From CBDUBU01 sp965365465 (GTDB lineage Bacteria > Bacteroidota > Rhodothermia > Rhodothermales > DASSAV01), in the NCBI GenBank assembly GCA_965365465.1, contig CBDUBU010000087.1:1-13990 (forward strand): 13,990 bases of DNA. Direction: 5' to 3'. Below the pieces are notes generated by a model, which ran no database searches, had not been told where the DNA came from, and saw only the letters and a list, made by a program, of their open reading frames with translations. How positions within the stretch are numbered: position 1 is the stretch's first letter; each line of letters starts with the position of its first letter. A program made the position numbers and the translations under genes. This document shows, piece after piece, positions 7,873-13,874 of the stretch.

Positions 7873-7963
7873 AGCGGCAGGCGTTGGTTCGGCATCTTGA
7901 GCAGCATGGATGTGAACAATTGCGCGAAGGGGGAAACCACACGATCTACGTAAAAGGCATGGT
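7869..7963 (+). pseudogene. hicA: Truncated HicA toxin remnant
   Basis: Starts in the ATGA overlap with hicB and reads MKRQALVRHLEQHGCEQLRE then GGNHTIYVKG, an excellent match to the first half of HicA, a small double-stranded RNA-binding-like mRNA interferase. It includes the catalytic-type His24 in GGNHTIY. Resemblance stops near residue 28-30 (about 7955), before the xxVPRHxEI strand and the C-terminal helix. The frame stays open to 8165, but beyond 7989 it runs antisense through the Memo-family gene and does not look like HicA. I infer a deletion that removed the 3' half, leaving an inactive toxin. The end coordinate is approximate. Confidence 0.75.
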
Positions 7964-7970
7964 TTCGCGA

Positions 7971-7986
7971 TGCGCCGTAAGGCGCA
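7971..7986. repeat. Perfect 6-bp hairpin at the hicA break
   Basis: TGCGCC-GTAA-GGCGCA forms a perfect inverted repeat just after the point where HicA homology ends and just past the stop of the convergent Memo-family gene. On the - strand it could act as an unusual terminator for that gene, but no T-tract follows. It may also mark a rearrangement junction. Both ideas are inferences. Confidence 0.4.
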
Positions 7987-7988
7987 CC

Positions 7989-8768
7989 CTAACGCCGCCA
8001 GATCACGCCTCCGATGTAGCCTACGTCTTCTCCTTCCGGCATCTGCACGCGCACGAGTTTTGCCTGGTCGGCGCGTCGTTGCAGCGAGGCGATCATGGCT
8101 ACGAGCACAGCGCCCTTTCCCTCGACTTTCACGTCTTCGGTGTTCAGGAGCGACATCATGCGTGAAACGTCGCGGGCCTCGAAAGCCTGCTGAAACTGTT
8201 CCATGCATTCGTCCGAGGTTTCCAGCAGATCGGCAGAGGCAACCACCAGCGTCCGGCGGTTGAACATGATCTCTCCCACCGCATTGCCCAACTCCCGGCA
8301 AAACTCAGGCGACTCCTCGCCCATCACAATCGGGACGATGTCGAAATCCCTGAGCACGGTCTGCAGAAAAGGAAGCTGCACGTCCACGCCCTCGTTCTGG
8401 TAGTGGCCCATGTCGTCCATGAAAATATCGTCGTCCTCATCGCATAATTCATTCCGAACCCGGTCATTGACGTTGAGCGAGCCGAGCGGGGAGCGGTACG
8501 TATCCACCTGGCAGATGTTGAGGCGTCGGAAGGGACCTGTGTGGCTGGGCGAGATCAGGATAACGGTGTCATAGTGCCGCCCTTCGAGGCATTTGTACAC
8601 CTCGGCAGCAACCGGCCCGCCGCTGATCCGGTTCGTGTCCGGCACGATGACGGCCAGAATCTCGCCGCCTTCGATGCTTGCAGGGGAAGCCTCTTTCAGC
8701 AGGTGAGCGACCTGGTTTTGCAGGGGAAGCTGCTGGGTTGCGTAAACGGCGCGGTCAGCAATAGACAT
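7989..8768 (-). CDS. Memo-family protein (AmmeMemoRadiSam system protein B-like), divergent
   Basis: A 259 aa protein of the Memo family, a fold related to class III extradiol dioxygenases. Matching landmarks are ILAVIVPDTNRISGGPVAAE (37-56, in place of the usual PHAGYxYSG-AA), VILISPSHTG (69-78), EGVDVQLPFL (126-135, in place of EHSxEVQLPFL), DIVPIVMG (143-150), VVASADLLE (175-183, in place of ASSDLSHY) and the ending VGYIGGVIWRR. The conserved histidines of the first and last motifs and the later cysteine (here EGKGA, 216-220) are replaced. Only H76 of the usual metal-site set is clear, so a metal-dependent reaction is doubtful. It lies 59 nt downstream of bioD on the same strand and is probably co-transcribed. 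No AMMECR1 or radical-SAM partner lies within the window. Confidence 0.8.
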   Translation of the reverse strand: MSIADRAVYATQQLPLQNQVAHLLKEASPASIEGGEILAVIVPDTNRISGGPVAAEVYKCLEGRHYDTVILISPSHTGPFRRLNICQVDTYRSPLGSLNVNDRVRNELCDEDDDIFMDDMGHYQNEGVDVQLPFLQTVLRDFDIVPIVMGEESPEFCRELGNAVGEIMFNRRTLVVASADLLETSDECMEQFQQAFEARDVSRMMSLLNTEDVKVEGKGAVLVAMIASLQRRADQAKLVRVQMPEGEDVGYIGGVIWRR

Positions 8769-8827
8769 GGGAGCAACGGGAGAGATTGGAGGGTTGACGG
8801 GACAAGATACGCCGGGAGGACGGACGG

Positions 8828-9526
8828 CTACACGCCAGCAAGCTGCGTGAGGAGGGCCGCGAGGTCAGGTTGATGCCGCAGCCCCCGGATGAACGCCTGA
8901 AAATCATCCTGGTACTCGGGCCGCCATTCGAGCGTGGCAAAAACCGGCGTCGGGGCTACCAGTTCCCGCAAGGCATCCGGGTTGATGGACTCGGCAAATC
9001 CGTCGCCGTACTGCCCGAAGCCGTTCAGAATGAAGCCAAGCGGATGCACGCCCAGCACCAGCATCATACGCAGGGTGAGGATGCAGTGGTTGAGGGTGCC
9101 CCGGCCCGTTCGGCCGATGATCAGAGACGGCGTATTGAACTCCCTGAGCAGGTCGATCATGGCATAGTTGCGCGTGATCGGGACCATGACCCCCGCTCCC
9201 TCGACCACGACGAACTTTCCCTGCTCCCGGAGTTCACGGTAAGCGCTCAGGATGCGCGGCAGATCGACCGGTTTGTCTTCCACCTGTGAGGCGACGTAGG
9301 GCGCTGCCAGCGTTTCATAGGTTACCGGGTTGATGAGCCTGCGCGGGTCATGAACGCCGATCCGGCCCAGCAAATCCGTGGCCGTCTCGATGGAGCCGCC
9401 GGTGGAAATCGGCGTCATCAGGGTGGCGTCCACGCCCATTTCGCGCAGCAGCGCCACAATCGCCACGCCGATCATGGTTTTGCCCACCCCGCGATCCGTG
9501 CCTACCAGAAAAAGCCCTTCTGCCAT
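8828..9526 (-). CDS. bioD: Dethiobiotin synthase-like ATPase
   Basis: A 232 aa P-loop protein of the BioD family. BioD makes dethiobiotin from DAPA, CO2 and ATP in biotin synthesis. The Walker A is GTDRGVGKT (9-17, K16). Later landmarks also match: D51, INPVTY...AAPYVAS (65-80), VVVEGAG (106-112, E109), and TGRGTLNH (140-147), the BioD GTINH signature, followed by GFILNG (164-169). Two positions usually tied to substrate binding differ. The family Lys of the KPVxSG motif (E. coli K37) is Thr38 in TPISTG, and the P-loop Thr is Arg12. The second Gly of GAGG is Val113. No other bio gene is in the window. It is probably BioD but may use another substrate. The ATG at 9526 precedes the P-loop by eight residues, as usual. 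Confidence 0.8.
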   Translation of the reverse strand: MAEGLFLVGTDRGVGKTMIGVAIVALLREMGVDATLMTPISTGGSIETATDLLGRIGVHDPRRLINPVTYETLAAPYVASQVEDKPVDLPRILSAYRELREQGKFVVVEGAGVMVPITRNYAMIDLLREFNTPSLIIGRTGRGTLNHCILTLRMMLVLGVHPLGFILNGFGQYGDGFAESINPDALRELVAPTPVFATLEWRPEYQDDFQAFIRGLRHQPDLAALLTQLAGV

Positions 9527-9617
9527 ACCGTTCGGGATTGCAGCGCCGCCGGAGACGCCGCTTCAGCGAAAACTCCGGGGCACAGGATGCGCGGATTGTT
9601 TTTCCGGCTCCTGGCAC

Positions 9618-9646
9618 AAAAAAACCCACGTCGCCGGTGACGTGGG
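9618..9646 (-). terminator. Intrinsic terminator of tRNA-Val
   Basis: On the - strand CCCACGTC (9646-9639) pairs perfectly with GACGTGGG (9632-9625) across a 6 nt loop and is followed by seven T residues (9624-9618). It begins 9 nt after the tRNA 3' end, a classical rho-independent terminator. It separates tRNA transcription from bioD downstream, so bioD needs its own promoter in the 90 nt leader (9527-9617). Confidence 0.92.
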
Positions 9647-9654
9647 ATCTGCTG

Positions 9655-9728
9655 TGGGCCCTACTGGATTTGAACCAGTGACCTCTCGCGTGTGAGGCGA
9701 GCGCTCTGAACCGCTGAGCTAAGAGCCC
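9655..9728 (-). tRNA. tRNA-Val (anticodon CAC)
   Basis: A complete 74 nt cloverleaf. The acceptor GGGCTCT pairs with AGGGCCC with one G-T wobble, and the discriminator is A. The D-arm contains TTAGCTCAGCGGTTCAGAGC. The anticodon stem CTCGC/GCGAG encloses the loop CTCACAC, with anticodon CAC reading GUG valine codons. The T-arm is CTGG-TTCAAAT-CCAG. The 3' CCA is not encoded (CAG follows the discriminator), so it must be added after transcription. A consensus promoter lies upstream and a strong terminator downstream, so it looks like an independent unit between the anti-sigma gene and bioD. Confidence 0.96.
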
Positions 9729-9769
9729 TGCTGACTATAACCGGGTATGCCTCTATGGGAAGGACGAAA

Positions 9770-9798
9770 ATAGTAAGCTGCGCCTGCACGAAAGTCAA
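9770..9798 (-). promoter_or_regulatory. Promoter of tRNA-Val
   Basis: On the - strand TTGACT (9798-9793) is followed after exactly 17 nt by TACTAT (9775-9770), close to the sigma-70 consensus. Transcription should start near 9763, giving a leader of about 35 nt. The -35 box overlaps the stop codon of the upstream anti-sigma gene (9795-9797). The bases TATTTTCG right after it also approximate the Bacteroidota -7 element TAnnTTTG, so either reading is possible. Confidence 0.65.
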
Positions 9799-10424
9799 GG
9801 CGATTCCACAAAATTTCGCACACCTGCCTGAAGGAATAGCGCCTGCGTATCGACAGCGCCGGCGTACCGGGGCTGAAACCACGGATGCCGCGCCTGCATC
9901 CCCCCGAAGGCGGACAGGTACGGCTGCGCGTACAGGCGCGTGTCGTCAGCGGAGAGCGCCGGGGGGCGCAGCGCCTTCGAATAGCTCGCGTTGCCGCGCT
10001 CCTCTACTCCGTAAACCACCGGTGCGGCTCCCTCTTCTTCCGGCGCCATCGCCTCTCCCGCAGCAAGACCAATCATCAGCATGAGGACAAAGGCGGAGGT
10101 GAAGGCAGCGATGCGGCCCAGGCGGGTGCTCATTTCTGACCGCCTCGGAAGCTGCGCCTGCATCATTTCGGAACCCAGCTTCTGGCGCAGGCGGGACTGA
10201 AGGCCACGCGGCGCATTGCACCGGCATCCGTAATGGCAGAGAATGCTGCGTGTGCGTCTGAGGCATTCGATCTGCTCGATGAGTTCGGGGTTGGCCCGGA
10301 GGTATTCCTCGAAAACTGCACGGACGGCAGGGTCCATCGTCCCGTCCACATACTCGCACATGAACTCATCGAGCACAAAGTCCGGATTGCTGCTTTCCTC
10401 AGAGGCGCTGTATCCTTCGCACAT
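9795..10424 (-). CDS. Putative anti-sigma factor, single-pass membrane protein
   Basis: A 209 aa protein with a cytoplasmic N-terminal helical domain (about 17-85) arranged like anti-sigma ZAS/zf-HC2 domains (CEYVDGTMDPAVRAVFEEYL, 23-42). It has one transmembrane helix (about 103-122) and a roughly 85 aa extracytoplasmic C-terminal part rich in Ala, Pro and Tyr. The usual zinc motif HxxxCxxC is not present, since the matching stretch reads YLRANPEL. A different cysteine group occurs at C63, C67 and C69 with H64. The gene follows the ECF sigma gene on the same strand, the standard place for its regulator, so the role is inferred mainly from context. A strong terminator between the two genes means it may have its own promoter. 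Confidence 0.65.
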   Translation of the reverse strand: MCEGYSASEESSNPDFVLDEFMCEYVDGTMDPAVRAVFEEYLRANPELIEQIECLRRTRSILCHYGCRCNAPRGLQSRLRQKLGSEMMQAQLPRRSEMSTRLGRIAAFTSAFVLMLMIGLAAGEAMAPEEEGAAPVVYGVEERGNASYSKALRPPALSADDTRLYAQPYLSAFGGMQARHPWFQPRYAGAVDTQALFLQAGVRNFVESP

Positions 10425-10508
10425 AAGCAGAGACGATTTGTAAGTACAAACAGATGACCCTGTATTGAGTAAGGAAAGCCGTTGCGCCGGATTTGTTCAA
10501 TGGGAATG

Positions 10509-10540
10509 AAAAAAGGCCGGCAGAAGAATAACTGCCGGCC
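10509..10540 (-). terminator. Intrinsic terminator after the sigma factor gene
   Basis: On the - strand GGCCGGCAG (10540-10532) pairs perfectly with CTGCCGGCC (10523-10515) across an 8 nt loop, followed by six T residues (10514-10509). The stem begins 28 nt after the sigma factor stop codon. It should stop most transcripts before the anti-sigma gene. The remaining 84 nt up to that gene must then hold a promoter, though I could not identify one confidently. Confidence 0.92.
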
Positions 10541-10568
10541 CTGGATGGTTTTGAATGGAGCCTGCCCG

Positions 10569-11228
10569 TTATTCTTCCGGAGCGGTATAAATGTCGCTCA
10601 GAAGGGACTGTAGTTTCGTGCGTCCACGGTTGATCCGGCTTTTGACGGTTCCCATCGGAAGGCCGGTGATCTCCGCGATTTCTTCATAGGCGAGTTGCTG
10701 CACGTCGCGCAGCACCACCACCTCACGGAACTCTTCCGGAATCTGCCGCAGGGCTTCCTGGATGTAATGATCTTGTATTGTGCTGTCGGTATGCTTGTCC
10801 GGCAAGAATGTTTCGTCGGGGATCTCCACTTCGTATTCCTCGTCGTCCCGGTTGACCGACTGCAGCGAGTACAGGCGGCGGCGCTTGCGCTTGCGGTACT
10901 CCGAACGCGCCAGGTTGCCTGCAATGGTGTAGAGCCACGTGGAGTACTTCGCAATGCGGCGGTACGAATGCCGGTTGCGGTACACCCGGAGAAACGTTTC
11001 CTGCAACAGATCCTCGCACTCTTTCATATCACCGAGAAAGCGGTAGATATAATTCGTCAGCGGGTCTTTGTAGCGGCTGACCAGAATATCGAACGCCTCC
11101 ACAGTGCCGGCCTGAAACTGCGACATCAGGTCCTCGTCGCTCATCTGCGTGAGCGCATCGTAGTGGCGGTTGTTCGGGTTGTTTTTGCGATGCAGGTTAT
11201 GCACGTACTGGATTGAGGTATTCGCCAT
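10569..11228 (-). CDS. ECF-type RNA polymerase sigma factor
   Basis: A 219 aa sigma-70 family protein of the extracytoplasmic-function type. Region 2 spans about 43-115 and includes the core-binding and -10 recognition segment (GDMKECEDLLQETFLRVYRN, 66-85, and YSTWLYTIAGNLARSEYRKR, 95-114). Region 4 spans about 155-210, with the helix-turn-helix YEEIAEITGLPMGTVKSRIN (181-200) for -35 recognition. Region 3 is absent, as expected. The linker is acidic. The frame is open to a TTG at 11282; I chose the ATG at 11228, which has AGGA six bases upstream. Met30 (MSDEDLM) is an alternative. It lies 55 nt downstream of holA and upstream of a putative anti-sigma gene. Confidence 0.93.
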   Translation of the reverse strand: MANTSIQYVHNLHRKNNPNNRHYDALTQMSDEDLMSQFQAGTVEAFDILVSRYKDPLTNYIYRFLGDMKECEDLLQETFLRVYRNRHSYRRIAKYSTWLYTIAGNLARSEYRKRKRRRLYSLQSVNRDDEEYEVEIPDETFLPDKHTDSTIQDHYIQEALRQIPEEFREVVVLRDVQQLAYEEIAEITGLPMGTVKSRINRGRTKLQSLLSDIYTAPEE

Positions 11229-11283
11229 AGTATTCCTGCTGTATGAGGGCGCCGCCGCCCCTTGTGAATAAAAAGTATACAAT

Positions 11284-12336
11284 TCAAGCCCAGGCTGCCG
11301 CCCTGCTTTCCGGCGCAGTCCCGCCGGTCAGACGCCTGAGCAGCAGCGTCATAATCAGACGTTCGTCGCGGCTTGCGCCGCCTTTCAGTTCAAAGTCGGC
11401 GGCGAGCAAAGCCGTGAACGCGCCTTCAATGGCGTTCAGCTTGAAACGCCGCAGGCTGAAAAGGTACTCCTTGATGAAAAAAGGCGAGATCCCTACCCGC
11501 TCCGCCATCGCCCTTTCCGGCATTCGCCGCGCCTGGCAGGCCGTCAGCTTCCACAGCTTCGTAAAATAGCCCGACAAGACGGAAACGATCATCAAAGCCT
11601 CCCCACGGGGATTGGAAGCCTGCTGCAACAACCGCTCTGCGATCCGCAGGGCCTCCGGATACTTCTGCTCCCCGATCATGCGCTGCAATTCAAACACGTT
11701 GAACTCCCGCGTCTGTCCTCCGGCCTCCAGAACGTCGGATGCCGTCAGGCTTTTTCTCTCGCCCGCGTAGGTAGTCAGCTTCTCTATCTCCGCAACCGCA
11801 GCCTGCATGTTGTTGCCCGTGTACTCAGCCAGCATACCCACCGCTTCGGGTTCAATCCGGTAACCCTGTATTTCTACCCGCTTCTGAATCCAGCCCGGCA
11901 TCTGTTTTTCGTGCAAGGGTTTAAACTCACTCCACACCGCAAACGCTTTCAGCGCTCTGTAGGGGTGCGCGGAGAGATTCGGCTTCGACGAGCACAGCAG
12001 CAATGCAATGGTCTGCGGGTTCGGATGCTCTGCATACGTCGCAAAGAGCCGGTTCTGCTTGAGCTTGTCAAAGTCCCGCACGATCACGACCCTGCGTTCG
12101 GCCATGACAGGGTATCCGGCGCAGAGCGCGAGAACATCTTGCGCCTCCGCCTCCGCTCCGTAGACGAGGTCCAGGTTGAAATCGCGTTCGTGGGGGGCCA
12201 GCGCCTGTCCGATCAGAAGCGCTTGCAGTTCGTCCATCAGGAACCGTTCTTCCCCGTAAAGGAAGTAAAGCGGCTTGAAATTCCGGTGCCGGAAGGCCAC
12301 TTCCAGTTGTTCATATGTGACGCCTGAGCTTGCCAA
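11284..12336 (-). CDS. holA: DNA polymerase III subunit delta
   Basis: A 350 aa subunit of the clamp-loader that opens the beta sliding clamp at replication. The N-terminal AAA+-like domain carries the family opening KPLYFLYGEERFLMDELQAL (21-40). Next come the strand and helix segments around VIVRDFDKLKQ, the delta signature GNNMQAAVAEIEKLTTYAG in the second domain, and a C-terminal collar domain (about 215-335). Delta lacks a working ATP site, and none is seen here. A TAG stop lies three codons upstream and the next in-frame ATG (Met34) is inside the conserved motif, so TTG at 12336 is the probable start. The 270 nt upstream contains the dinB-like gene's terminator but no coding sequence that I can support. 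Confidence 0.92.
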   Translation of the reverse strand: MASSGVTYEQLEVAFRHRNFKPLYFLYGEERFLMDELQALLIGQALAPHERDFNLDLVYGAEAEAQDVLALCAGYPVMAERRVVIVRDFDKLKQNRLFATYAEHPNPQTIALLLCSSKPNLSAHPYRALKAFAVWSEFKPLHEKQMPGWIQKRVEIQGYRIEPEAVGMLAEYTGNNMQAAVAEIEKLTTYAGERKSLTASDVLEAGGQTREFNVFELQRMIGEQKYPEALRIAERLLQQASNPRGEALMIVSVLSGYFTKLWKLTACQARRMPERAMAERVGISPFFIKEYLFSLRRFKLNAIEGAFTALLAADFELKGGASRDERLIMTLLLRRLTGGTAPESRAAAWA

Positions 12337-12554
12337 TGGGGTCTAACCTGACGACTCGAAAAACGACTGTTCAACCTCTGATACACGGAAGGACGCCCCG
12401 AAGCGTCGCCTCCCCTCTATATTAAACGTTCGCACAACTATTTGCGTATCCTGCGGCGTAAAAAACATGGAACTTGAACGTAATAAACCTGGAAATCGCA
12501 AGCGTAGACTCCCGCAACCTGGAGTACAAAAGGATTGCGCCGGGCTTCCGGTTT

Positions 12555-12580
12555 AAAAAATAACGCCCTCGCCAGGCGTT
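12555..12580 (-). terminator. Intrinsic terminator of the nuoI/DinB-like unit
   Basis: On the - strand AACGCC (12580-12575) pairs with GGCGTT (12567-12562) across a 7 nt loop, then A and six T residues follow (12560-12555). It lies 26 nt after the DinB-like stop codon and closes that transcription unit before holA. The stem is short but perfect. Confidence 0.75.
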
Positions 12581-12606
12581 GCCTGCAGCAGCGCAGGGGT
12601 GTGGAA

Positions 12607-13143
12607 CTACTGCGGCAAGCCCTGCACGCGCGTGGAAAGCCGGGTTTCGTGGAGGCGATAGCCTGCCGCCCGCAGGTGCTCCACGTCGCGCTCTATGATG
12701 CGATAGGCAGCCTCGTACAGCGTCATGCGTGCTCCCGGCCGGCCGGCCTCGCCGTTCCAGTCGCCGGGAGATAGGGATTCGAGGTAGTCAACCAGCGCTT
12801 TTCGCCCTTCGGCTACCCGGTGGAGAATGGCCGGGAAGGAATACTGATGCCAGTTTTCCTGCCGCAGCAATCGGGTCTCGTCTATTTCGCCCCACGCAGG
12901 TTCTTCGCCTGAAACGATCCGGCGGAGCCGGGGGAGGTACACCTGCTCGTCCAGGGTTGCCAGCAGGCCGTACCGTTCCTTGACGGAAAGATCTCCTTCC
13001 AGCAGCCTTCCCTCCAGCGCCTGCTCAGGGATCCTTTCCAGCAGGGGTTCGAGCGCCTCCACTTCATCGATCAGATAGGCAAGCTGGCCTAGAAGCTTTT
13101 CCCTGAGTTCGGCCTGCCCGGCGTCGTGGTCAGGCAACATCAT
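12607..13143 (-). CDS. DinB-like (DUF1569/DinB_2-type) four-helix protein
   Basis: A 178 aa mainly helical protein that resembles DinB/YfiT-like putative metal-dependent hydrolases. Relevant segments are helix 1 (about 10-38), YGLLATLDEQVYLPRLRRI (58-76), ENWHQYSFPAILHRVAEGRK (96-115), LVDYLESLSPGDW (117-129), and the last helix with RDVEHLRAAGY (152-162), where H156 fits the usual third metal ligand. The first ligand histidine is not obvious (LLATLDEQ), so metal binding is uncertain. The frame is open to 13344, but that extension overlaps nuoI. The chosen ATG at 13143 overlaps the nuoI TGA by one base (TGATG), which suggests translational coupling. Met2 is an equivalent start. Its function is unknown. 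Confidence 0.75.
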   Translation of the reverse strand: MMLPDHDAGQAELREKLLGQLAYLIDEVEALEPLLERIPEQALEGRLLEGDLSVKERYGLLATLDEQVYLPRLRRIVSGEEPAWGEIDETRLLRQENWHQYSFPAILHRVAEGRKALVDYLESLSPGDWNGEAGRPGARMTLYEAAYRIIERDVEHLRAAGYRLHETRLSTRVQGLPQ

Positions 13144-13874
13144 CAGGTTGCACTTCTGGTTGCAACGACGTATGGCTCGGAGGGCGGGCCGGAACGCGCG
13201 CCGCCCCAGGTGCGGCCTGCCGCCGGCTGCGCTTCCTCCCGAAGATGCGTGCTTGCGAGGCCCTCTGCGCCTTGCGCAAGAAGCAGGCTCAGGAAATGCT
13301 GGTCTTTCAGGCTGTGCAGGTTGTTGCTGTGCTTGAAGTCCCATTGCTGGCCGAACTGCGGGTCCCTGTACTTGTCCAGCCAGTCGAGCCGGTCCTGCAT
13401 CCGTTCTTTCGGAACCAGCAGGCGCGGGAGTCCAAAGATGGCGTCCTCCCGGCTCTGGAACGTCATGTCATACTCCTTCGACATGATGATGGCTTCTTCG
13501 GGGCAGACTTCCTCACAGAACCCGCAGTAGATGCACCGCAGCATGTTGATCTCGAACCACGCGGGTTCCCTTTCCTTCACGTTGTCCGTTTCCTTCGACT
13601 GCATGGAGATCGCCATCGGCGGGCAAACCCTCGCGCAGAGGTTGCAGGAGACGCAGCGCGGGCGTCCTTCCTCTTCGACCAGAATGGGCCGCCCCCGGTA
13701 GCTGTCGGGAGGATGCCATAACTCGTCGGGGTACTGGAAGGTGTACATCGGCTCCTTCCGCATCTTCCGGAACGAGTAGCCCAGTCCCTTGAACACCTCC
13801 GGAAGGTACATTTTCTCCCAGAAGTTGAGTTTGCGTTCGTTCTCTTTGCGGGTATTGACTGCTTTACCGGGCAT
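13143..13874 (-). CDS. nuoI: NADH-quinone oxidoreductase subunit I (23-kDa type)
   Basis: Connecting subunit of Complex I, holding the N6a and N6b [4Fe-4S] clusters that relay electrons from NuoG to NuoB. The protein is 243 aa. An N-terminal segment (12-60) includes LPEVFKGLGYSFRKM, the membrane-facing helix. It is followed by two ferredoxin motifs, C74-x2-C77-x2-C80-x3-C84 and C114-x2-C117-x2-C120-x3-C124. All eight ligands are present. A long C-terminal tail (about 150-243) exceeds the usual end; its last 45 residues are rich in Ala, Gly, Arg and Ser and look non-conserved. The gene is on the opposite strand from nuoDEFG and its own upstream neighbour is outside the window. No nuoH lies within 116 nt upstream. 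Confidence 0.95.
   Translation of the reverse strand: MPGKAVNTRKENERKLNFWEKMYLPEVFKGLGYSFRKMRKEPMYTFQYPDELWHPPDSYRGRPILVEEEGRPRCVSCNLCARVCPPMAISMQSKETDNVKEREPAWFEINMLRCIYCGFCEEVCPEEAIIMSKEYDMTFQSREDAIFGLPRLLVPKERMQDRLDWLDKYRDPQFGQQWDFKHSNNLHSLKDQHFLSLLLAQGAEGLASTHLREEAQPAAGRTWGGARSGPPSEPYVVATRSAT

Noticed and set aside
7964..8165. The open continuation of the hicA frame
   Set aside because: From 7989 it runs antisense through the Memo-family gene and does not resemble the missing half of HicA, so I treat it as chance read-through.
9541..9580. CCGGAG/CTCCGG inverted repeat in the bioD leader as a riboswitch or biotin operator
   Set aside because: A short GC stem with a long loop; it does not match a BirA-type operator or any riboswitch core I can recognise.
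9661..9882. A 73-codon - strand frame overlapping tRNA-Val
   Set aside because: It runs through a perfect tRNA cloverleaf and its promoter; its C-terminal part is the tRNA sequence translated.
13144..13344. N-terminal extension of the DinB-like protein
   Set aside because: It overlaps nuoI in another frame and is low-complexity Arg/Pro/Ala sequence; homology and the TGATG junction support the start at 13143.
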